Assembly: GCA_946549155.1 (NCBI GenBank)
Contig: CAMNQN010000199.1
Coordinates: 1 to 5,990, forward strand
DNA length: 5,990 bases
Reading direction: 5' to 3'
Source of the DNA: an uncultured Lachnospiraceae bacterium
Lineage (GTDB): Bacteria; Bacillota; Clostridia; Lachnospirales; Lachnospiraceae
Part shown: positions 1-4,420 of the stretch, in pieces
How the letters are laid out: every line of letters begins with the position of its first letter
How positions within the stretch are numbered: the first letter of the stretch is position 1
Translations under genes and position numbers: made by a program
Notes under the pieces: model-generated
Database searches by the model: none
Told to the model about the DNA's origin: nothing
Seen by the model: only the letters and a program-made list of their open reading frames with translations

Positions 1-563
1 TCTATTTTAATCACCCTCATCATATCCGCCACATAATCCAGGTACACGTCCACCGCCATCACACGGGCAGCCTTCTCGTAATCCATCCGCACAGATACGC
101 TGACGCAGACCTGGCCTGTGTTCGAATCGTAATAGGGCTCCCCGAAGGCCAGCTCGTCATGACCGCAGCCCTCCACATACCAGTCCCGCTCCGTGAGAAC
201 CCAGTCCGCATCCGGAACCCAGCCGGAGCCATCCAGATAAACGCCGGAATCGTCACCCATGTAAATCCCTGCCGGATATGCCGAATTGGTCTCGACAGAC
301 GTCTCCAGAAACGCAAGTATCTCTTCATCGGTGTCAAATGTTCCCAGGTTAATGGCGTCCTCAAAAACCTTCAGCTCTCCCATGATCCGGTCCGCCCAGC
401 TTTCAATGTCCTTTGCATATGCGCTGGCCTCTGCTTCCAGCCTTTCCTGATCCCGCTCAATCAGCATTCTGCGGCTGATCAGGAAAAAGCAGGCAATCAG
501 CAGCAATACCACCGGAATAATCACAAAAATCAGTTTTGCACGCACACCCGTTTTTTTCTTCAT
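1..563 (-). CDS. Membrane receptor with dCache sensor domain, partial (C-terminus beyond left edge)
   Basis: The frame opens with ATG at 563-561 and stays open to base 1 (187 codons). Residues about 9-29 form one hydrophobic membrane segment after a Lys/Arg-rich start. The stretch from about 30 to 187 reads as an extracellular dCache_1 domain, with ERDWYVEG (125-132), PYYDSNTG (143-150) and a downstream AVDVYLD. R126, W128, Y129, Y144, D146 and D172 resemble the ligand residues of amino-acid-binding dCache domains as I recall them, with Trp121 where Tyr is usual. Such domains head chemoreceptors, sensor kinases or diguanylate cyclases; the output domain lies outside the window, so the signalling class is open. 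AAAGGA at 576-581 is a rather distant (12 nt) ribosome binding site. The upstream promoter and terminator suggest it is transcribed separately from the nuclease remnant. Confidence 0.9.
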   Translation of the reverse strand, partial: MKKKTGVRAKLIFVIIPVVLLLIACFFLISRRMLIERDQERLEAEASAYAKDIESWADRIMGELKVFEDAINLGTFDTDEEILAFLETSVETNSAYPAGIYMGDDSGVYLDGSGWVPDADWVLTERDWYVEGCGHDELAFGEPYYDSNTGQVCVSVSVRMDYEKAARVMAVDVYLDYVADMMRVIKI

Positions 564-597
564 CCTGTCATCTCATCCTTTCCCTGTATTCTGCTGT

Positions 598-626
598 ATT
601 GTACCACAAAAAATTTACAATTGCAT
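598..626 (-). promoter_or_regulatory. Probable sigma-A promoter of the dCache receptor
   Basis: On the minus strand an extended -10 element, TGG followed by TACAAT (603-598), lies 17 nt downstream of a weak -35 (ATGCAA, 626-621). Transcription would begin near 591, leaving a leader of about 28 nt before the start at 563. The -10 is good and the -35 is poor, so confidence is moderate. Confidence 0.5.
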
Positions 627-635
627 TATTCACCT

Positions 636-670
636 AAAAAACGCCGGGAAAAAATTTCCCGACGTTTTTT
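636..670. terminator. Bidirectional intrinsic terminator
   Basis: The arms 636-651 and 655-670 pair over 16 positions with a single C/A mismatch (644/662) around a three-base loop. A-tract and T-tract flank a GC core, so it should work in both directions. It sits just after the stop of the nuclease remnant (678) and insulates the receptor gene from it. Confidence 0.85.
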
Positions 671-677
671 CTGATCG

Positions 678-1029
678 CTATTTCCAGCGTTCTATTTTAC
701 ACTGATGCCTTTTTGTCTCTTTCTCGTAATTTATTCCCGCCAGCAGAATTTCCTTTGCGGATTCCACCCTCTGCACATAATTCTTCTCTCTGATCTGATC
801 CAGCGCCGCCTCGCAGCTTTTCCCCATTTTCAGTTCCAGAATAATCGCCGGAATCCCTTCCTTTTTCGGCAGAAACAGATAATCGCAGTAGCCCTTCCCG
901 CTCTTTGCCTCCCGTTCTATGCGGTAATCTTTTCGCGCATACAGATAACAGAGTGTAATGTATCGCTTCTGACATTTCCCTGGAGCGATCCACCGGAATC
1001 CCGGACACCAGTTTTACGATGTCAAACAC
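678..1029 (-). pseudogene. Broken remnant of a PD-(D/E)XK nuclease C-terminal domain (PDDEXK_9-like)
   Basis: From about 950 down to the TAG at 680-678 one minus-strand frame encodes a typical PDDEXK_9 tail: CYLYARKDYRIERE, then GKGYCDYLFLPKK, AIILELK, ALDQIREKNY, and the family ending ILLAGINYEKETK...IERWK. The core residues Asp (GYCDY), Glu and Lys (ELK) and a following Gln are all kept. The same frame hits TAA at 1016-1014. The preceding family-like stretch VFDIVKLVSGIPVDRS...AIHYTL is in another frame (GTG at 1029-1027), so there is a one-base frameshift near 945-960. The large N-terminal AAA-ATPase part expected of this family is absent; DNA upstream is occupied by a divergent TetR gene. 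These proteins are abundant in gut Firmicutes and Bacteroidetes and their role is unsettled. I infer a dead gene. A sequencing error could explain the frameshift but not the missing front. Confidence 0.8.
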
Positions 1030-1079
1030 TGACTGGCATCCGCCGCAATGCCGCTCACCCGCCGGGCCGTAATCTCATC
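1030..1079. other. Unassigned junction between two 5'-truncated divergent genes
   Basis: No start codon usable by either flanking gene and no promoter is seen here. A minus-strand reading gives DEITARRVSGIAADASQ and a plus-strand ATG at 1048 gives a 20-codon frame ending in TGA; neither matches a family I recognise. It is probably the scar of a deletion that removed the starts of both neighbours. Confidence 0.35.
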
Positions 1080-1559
1080 CGTCTCACTCCACCGGCATAT
1101 GCCCTGCTGACGCTGCTGGCCCAGAAGCCGCTGCATGAGATTTCCATCCGCGAGCTGTGCGATACGGCCGGCGTGGGCCGGACATCCTTTTACCGCAATT
1201 TTGAGACAAAAGAGGATATTTTAACGGCGCATATCCGGCGCTTATTTCATGAATGGTCAGGTGAATGGAAAGAGAATCCCGAGCTTCCGCTGGATCAGAC
1301 AATTTATAACGTGTTTTCCCATTTTGAGGCAAACCGCGATTTTTACAGTCTGCTCAGTGAGAGGGGGCTGGTTTATCTCCTGAAGGATATTATCCTGGAG
1401 CTGTGCGGCTTTCGGCCGGAGCAGGAGGTCGTCGCCGCCTACTCCTCCGCCTATGTCGCCTTCTTTCTTTATGGCTGGATTGAGGTCTGGTTCCGGCGCG
1501 GGATGAAGGAGACGGCGGAGGAGCTGGCGGGCTACCTGAAGAAGGGGGCTGCCACGTGA
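1080..1559 (+). CDS. TetR/AcrR-family transcriptional regulator, start missing
   Basis: The frame ending at TGA 1557-1559 encodes a clear TetR DNA-binding region: ALLTLLAQKPLHEISIRELC, then AGVGRTSFYRNFETKEDIL, which are helix 1 end, the helix-turn-helix and helix 4. An all-helical ligand/dimer domain follows (FSHFEANRDFYSLL, then AAYSSAYVAFFLYGWIEVWFRRGM, then ELAGYLKK), as in clostridial TetR proteins. The first half of helix 1 is wrong (RLTPPAYALL), and no ATG, GTG or TTG lies in frame close upstream. The nearest in-frame ATG is at 705, deep in the antisense nuclease remnant, so a 284-residue protein is unlikely. I place the recognisable part from 1080. It is probably a 5'-truncated pseudogene; a frameshift from the ATG at 1048 is an alternative. 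TetR proteins usually repress a neighbouring gene, but no target survives here. Confidence 0.8.
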   Translation, partial: RLTPPAYALLTLLAQKPLHEISIRELCDTAGVGRTSFYRNFETKEDILTAHIRRLFHEWSGEWKENPELPLDQTIYNVFSHFEANRDFYSLLSERGLVYLLKDIILELCGFRPEQEVVAAYSSAYVAFFLYGWIEVWFRRGMKETAEELAGYLKKGAAT

Positions 1560-1584
1560 CGGTTTACCGCTATACTGATCTCCC

Positions 1585-1639
1585 ACATGGAAAGAACGGG
1601 CCAGCCGCTCCTTTGGCGGCTGGCCCGTTCTTTCCGTGT
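1585..1639. terminator. Long perfect-stem bidirectional terminator between convergent genes
   Basis: Arms 1589-1608 and 1616-1635 match perfectly over 20 bases around a 7-base loop, and the stem extends to 1585-1639 (24 pairs with one G-T). GGCCAGCC/GGCTGGCC forms the GC core; AAAGAA and TTCTTT at the stem base serve as short A/T tracts. It lies between the TetR stop (1559) and the TraG-like stop (1643) and should end both transcripts. Confidence 0.9.
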
Positions 1640-1642
1640 TTC

Positions 1643-2947
1643 TCATAAAGCCCCGTTTCCGTATTCCGTCCCGGCTTCTGCCTCCGTCCGCTTTCTCTGC
1701 ATCATCAGGCTGCGGTAGACGGTATCACTGCTTAGCTCATACTTCCCGGCCTTCCTGGGGACGCTGCCCCTCTCGAAGACGAACAGGGTGTTAAGGGGCA
1801 GGTTGAGCACTGTGGAGACCTGACAGTTGAACTTTCTGGCAAAGTACTCCGCCGTCTGAAAGTCCGTCCCTCCCAGGTACAGGCAGTGGTCGCAGCCGTT
1901 GATGATGGTCTGGGCTTTGGCATGGTCATAGAGGCCTTCCAGCTGGGAGATGCTCTGGATGACCAGGCTGACATAGATCTCCCGGGAACGGATCACGGAG
2001 ATGATGTTGTCAAAATCCGGGATCACGGTGTTGGTGCTGAAGTCATCCAGAATGAAACGCACCGGGATCGGAAGACGGCTGTCCGGCTGCCGGTCCGCAG
2101 CGGCCATGAGATACTGCAGCGCCTGGGTGTAGAAGAGGTTGACCAGGGCGTCCTGGCTGCGGTCCGAATCGCTGATGGACAAAAACAGCGCCGTTTTCCC
2201 CCTGAGAAAGGCTCCCATGTCCACCTGCTCCTTCATGCAGAACATCCGCTTCACGCCGGGGTATGCCACCACGTCCAGGTGCTGGGCCAGGATTCCCTTA
2301 ATGCTGGCGTCCATTCTCTCCGCATTTGCGTTCTGCCGGATCATCCGAATCTTGCGCGCGAAGGCGCTGTCAGGATGGTCGGCACACTCCTCATCGATCA
2401 TATCCTCCAGGTCGTCTGTACCCATCTTTGTAAGGAAGGTGTAAGCCTCAAACAGGTTGTGCCGCTCCCGTGGAAGCACATTCATGATAAAGAGAAGGAT
2501 TGCCTCCAGGTACATCTGGGCTGCCTGATCCCAGAAGGGTTCCTTGGAATTTAAGCAGGGGCAGATGGCCTGCGCGATCTTTTTGATATCCTGCTCATTG
2601 TAGTAATCACCGCATTTGTTTGCCTGGCTGTCCCGGTATTTGCGGATAAAAGCCAGGGGATTGTAGCCCCAGGGGGTGTTCACCACGTCCGTGAAGTCCA
2701 GGTGCATGACCGTGTAGCCCTTTTCCTTTAAGTATCCCCCGTAGAGCCTGCACAGGTTCCCTTTGGTGTCGGCAACGATCAGACTGTCCTGGGCGTGAAG
2801 GATGTTGGGTATCACATAGCCCCTGGTCTTGCCGCTGCCCGGCGGTCCCACCAGCAGATCATTGTTGTTGACCTCTGTGGCCCAGGTGTCATTGCTGACG
2901 ATGATGTTTTCTGCAAGGATACGTTTGGTTTTGACGTTGTTGTACAT
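1643..2947 (-). CDS. Soluble TraG/VirD4-like conjugation-type ATPase (TraM recognition domain family)
   Basis: This 434-residue protein has a Walker A motif GPPGSGKT at 34-41 followed by RGYVIPNI, the coupling-protein motif VADTKGNL (58-65), YNPLAF (95-100), a Walker B region FILDDF (298-303), and the conserved VIRSREIYVSLVIQSISQLE (318-337) and INGCDHCLYLGG (349-360). These are hallmarks of VirD4/TraG P-loop ATPases, which pump DNA or protein substrates into type IV secretion channels. Canonical members are about 550-650 aa with N-terminal membrane helices; here the P-loop starts at residue 34 and no hydrophobic anchor exists, so it should be cytosolic. Walker B carries Asp-Asp rather than the usual Asp-Glu. 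AGGAGGG at 2955-2961 lies 7 nt before ATG. It is the last gene of the operon, 39 nt after clpP and just ahead of a strong terminator. Family assignment is firm; a conjugative role is not shown by the visible context. Confidence 0.95.
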   Translation of the reverse strand: MYNNVKTKRILAENIIVSNDTWATEVNNNDLLVGPPGSGKTRGYVIPNILHAQDSLIVADTKGNLCRLYGGYLKEKGYTVMHLDFTDVVNTPWGYNPLAFIRKYRDSQANKCGDYYNEQDIKKIAQAICPCLNSKEPFWDQAAQMYLEAILLFIMNVLPRERHNLFEAYTFLTKMGTDDLEDMIDEECADHPDSAFARKIRMIRQNANAERMDASIKGILAQHLDVVAYPGVKRMFCMKEQVDMGAFLRGKTALFLSISDSDRSQDALVNLFYTQALQYLMAAADRQPDSRLPIPVRFILDDFSTNTVIPDFDNIISVIRSREIYVSLVIQSISQLEGLYDHAKAQTIINGCDHCLYLGGTDFQTAEYFARKFNCQVSTVLNLPLNTLFVFERGSVPRKAGKYELSSDTVYRSLMMQRKRTEAEAGTEYGNGAL

Positions 2948-2986
2948 CGTTTTTCCCTCCTGATATCGGTTTTTTCTGCCGCAGCG

Positions 2987-3583
2987 TTATCTGTCCTCCG
3001 CAAGGTTTGTGATGATGTGGTCAGCGAGGCCGAATTCAACGGCCGCCTCCGCCCGGAAGTAGCAGTCACTGGCGGTTCTGGCCAGGATCTCCTCCATGCT
3101 TTTGCCGGAATGCTCCGCGATGACCCTGGCGATGATCTGCCGGGTTTCCATCAGGTCGTCGCTGACCGCTTTCAGCTTCAGGGCGCTGCCGCCGGTCTGC
3201 ACGATCAGCGGATCATGGATCATGAGGCGGCTGTGGGGCAGCATGTCGCGCTCTGCACCTGAGATGAAGAGCAGGGCCGCCATGGAGGCCGCCAGCCCCA
3301 TGCAGACGGTGCGGACGGGGCAGCTTACCGCCCGCATCACATCATAGAGCGCCATACCGCAGTCCACATTTCCGCCGGGACTGTTGATGTACAGGGTGAC
3401 CGGGGCCTTTGGATCCTCCCGCTGCAGATAGCGCAGCTGCCGGATGAGTGCATTCACCGCGTCTGCGTCCACCTCCCCCACCAGTTCTACCTCCCGGTGG
3501 GACAGCATCTCATCCTGGATCGGAATGAGATGGTAGCCATAGGATGATTCCCGGATAATTTTTGTTTCATTTGGATTGTACAT
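2987..3583 (-). CDS. clpP: ClpP-family serine peptidase (ATP-dependent Clp protease proteolytic subunit)
   Basis: The 198-residue product is normal ClpP length. It has YINSPGGNVDCG (65-76), the nucleophile motif MGLAASMAA with Ser100, LMIHDP with His123, and ASDCYF with Asp173, so the Ser-His-Asp triad is intact. ClpP forms a barrel of two rings that degrades proteins delivered by a Clp ATPase. Differences from housekeeping ClpP are a divergent N-terminus (usual start replaced by MYNPNETKII), HDP instead of HQP after the catalytic His, and a handle region QTGGSALKL. No Clp unfoldase (ClpX, ClpC) is encoded in the window; the operon partners are an LRR protein, an acidic microprotein and a TraG-like ATPase. 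AAAGGAG at 3593-3599 gives a 9-nt spacing to ATG. This is most likely an accessory ClpP paralogue dedicated to this operon rather than the cell's main one; that last point is inference. Confidence 0.95.
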   Translation of the reverse strand: MYNPNETKIIRESSYGYHLIPIQDEMLSHREVELVGEVDADAVNALIRQLRYLQREDPKAPVTLYINSPGGNVDCGMALYDVMRAVSCPVRTVCMGLAASMAALLFISGAERDMLPHSRLMIHDPLIVQTGGSALKLKAVSDDLMETRQIIARVIAEHSGKSMEEILARTASDCYFRAEAAVEFGLADHIITNLAEDR

Positions 3584-3617
3584 GTTCGTTTTCTCCTTTC
3601 TTTTTCCGGCCGCTGTC

Positions 3618-3731
3618 TCAATCCTCGTCCCAGCAGCCCATCATTTCCTCTGCCGCTTCCACCGCCTCGTCATATGCGTCCTGAAGCTCGTCTCCCTCTG
3701 CGTCAAGGTAGTATTCCCAATCAATTGCCAT
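3618..3731 (-). CDS. 37-residue highly acidic microprotein
   Basis: A short frame from ATG 3731-3729 to TGA 3620-3618 begins MAIDWEYYLDAEGDEL and ends MMGCWDED. It holds 7 Asp and 8 Glu and no Lys or Arg (net about -15), with a predicted helical middle (ELQDAYDEAVEAAEEMM) and two Trp. A full AGGAGG sits 9 nt upstream, an in-frame stop lies immediately before the ATG, and spacing to its neighbours (47 nt after the LRR gene, 34 nt before clpP) fits an operon gene. I do not recognise the family. Its charge would suit a binding partner, inhibitor, adaptor or DNA mimic, but none of this is shown. The alternative is a meaningless spacer frame; the strong ribosome binding site and biased composition argue against that. 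Confidence 0.78.
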   Translation of the reverse strand: MAIDWEYYLDAEGDELQDAYDEAVEAAEEMMGCWDED

Positions 3732-3740
3732 TTTTCATTT

Positions 3741-3746
3741 CCTCCT
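3741..3746 (-). promoter_or_regulatory. AGGAGG ribosome binding site of the acidic microprotein
   Basis: The minus strand reads AGGAGG here, 9 nt from the ATG at 3731. It is the main evidence that the 37-codon frame is translated. A nearer upstream ATG (in AAATGAAAAATGG) reads out of frame and stops after five codons. Confidence 0.75.
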
Positions 3747-3778
3747 GTTTTCATCATTCTGAGTTTTGCATTACTCTG

Positions 3779-4183
3779 TTAAATAGGTTGTTCCGCGCCG
3801 CCCACCTGCTCATCGTCCTCAAAGAAAAGCTGCTGTCCGGCCTCCATCTCAAGCGCCAGTTCTGACTCTCCTGCCTGGTCATATGCAGCCTGAATGGTTT
3901 TCTCCGCCAGGCCCGTATCCCGAAAAGCCCCGTCACCAATCCATACGACGCTTTCCGGAATCGTCACATGGGTCAGATCCCGGCAGCCCGCAAAGGCATC
4001 TTCACCGATCCATATGACCCCCTCCGGGATCTTCACATGGGTCAGACCCCGGCAGCCCGCAAAGGCTCCGTCCGCAATTTCGGTGACGCCTTCCGGAATG
4101 CTCACATCCCCTCCCGGGCCGTTGTATCTGCTCAGACATCCTTCGACGACATAAAAGCCGCCCTCCCGGTTTGCATTTGACAT
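3779..4183 (-). CDS. Short cytosolic BspA-type leucine-rich repeat protein (LRR_5)
   Basis: The 134-residue product opens with the YNGPGGDVSIP signature (20-30) of clostridial LRR_5 proteins, followed by two full 23-residue repeats: VTEIADGAFAGCRGLTHVKI... (33-55) and VIWIGEDAFAGCRDLTHVTI... (56-78). A third, degenerate repeat begins at 79 (VVWIGDGAFRDTG). The C-terminal 40 residues leave the repeat pattern and are acidic (LALEMEAG, FFEDDEQ). Most BspA-type proteins are secreted and have many repeats; this one is tiny, with no signal peptide, anchor or membrane segment, so an intracellular protein-binding role is more likely. AAAAGGAGG (4190-4198) lies 6 nt before ATG. It is the first gene of the minus-strand operon, facing the plus-strand promoter across a 237-nt spacer. 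The fold is certain and the partner unknown; recognition of a substrate or of its operon partners is inference. Confidence 0.93.
   Translation of the reverse strand: MSNANREGGFYVVEGCLSRYNGPGGDVSIPEGVTEIADGAFAGCRGLTHVKIPEGVIWIGEDAFAGCRDLTHVTIPESVVWIGDGAFRDTGLAEKTIQAAYDQAGESELALEMEAGQQLFFEDDEQVGGAEQPI
3950..4087 (-). repeat. Two tandem 69-bp LRR-coding repeats
   Basis: The units 4019-4087 and 3950-4018 are in phase and encode successive 23-residue leucine-rich repeats. The stretch beginning CACATGGGTCAGA recurs exactly 69 bases apart (3965 and 4034) and continues with one difference over about 33 bases, indicating a recent duplication or gene conversion. Confidence 0.85.
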
Positions 4184-4332
4184 ATGTAACCTCCTTTTCT
4201 GTTTCGATTTTCATCTGCCCCGTTTCCCTGTGGAAGCATGCTTTCGGCCAGTCATTAGGCTGTCCATGTGCGCCTTGCAACCACTACTTTACCAGGGCAG
4301 AAAATATAATTCGTAAATTTTACAAAGTTTTT

Positions 4333-4361
4333 TTGACTTTTTCGTAATATAGTGTTAGGAT
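4333..4361 (+). promoter_or_regulatory. Extended -10 sigma-A promoter for the plus-strand gene pair
   Basis: TTGACT (4333-4338) is a five-of-six -35 match; 17 nt downstream TAGGAT (4356-4361) is the -10, preceded by an extended-element TGT (4353-4355). A T-rich stretch lies just upstream. Transcription should start near 4368, about 53 nt before the ATG at 4421. Confidence 0.75.
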
Positions 4362-4367
4362 AGCCGT

Positions 4368-4382
4368 GCGGGGAAATCCCGC
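4368..4382. repeat. Small inverted repeat at the predicted transcription start
   Basis: GCGGG (4368-4372) and CCCGC (4378-4382) are perfect complements around a 5-base spacer. It could be an operator half-site pair or a 5' hairpin stabilising the transcript. With five pairs it could also be chance. Confidence 0.35.
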
Positions 4383-4420
4383 CCGCCATCCGCATTTTAA
4401 GAAAGGAACGGTGAAGATGT

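Larger units (their letters stand above)
4184..4420. promoter_or_regulatory. Divergent intergenic control region
   Basis: This 237-nt spacer separates the minus-strand LRR operon from the plus-strand gene pair. An AT-rich core (about 4290-4360) holds the plus-strand promoter. For the minus strand only a TATATT-like -10 (about 4299-4304) without a convincing -35 is visible, so the operon promoter is not pinned down. The rest shows no RNA gene or riboswitch that I can recognise. Confidence 0.6.

Noticed and set aside
705..1079. N-terminal extension of the TetR gene from ATG 705
   Set aside because: This stretch is antisense to a recognisable nuclease fragment, is rich in Phe/Leu/His/Pro without regulator features, and has no family-like sequence.
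1886..2554. 222-codon plus-strand open frame opposite the TraG-like gene
   Set aside because: It is a shadow of the conserved ATPase frame; it has no ribosome binding site and no recognisable domain.
3950..4087. CRISPR-like or regulatory repeat array
   Set aside because: The 69-bp periodicity is exactly the 23-codon unit of the leucine-rich repeats and lies in frame within the gene.
1643..4183. A complete integrative conjugative element
   Set aside because: Only the TraG-like ATPase is present; there is no relaxase, VirB4, VirB6, integrase or attachment site in the window, and the ATPase lacks its membrane anchor.
4261..4320. Minus-strand promoter TTGCAA with TAATGA 17 nt on
   Set aside because: The -10 matches too few consensus positions to be called.
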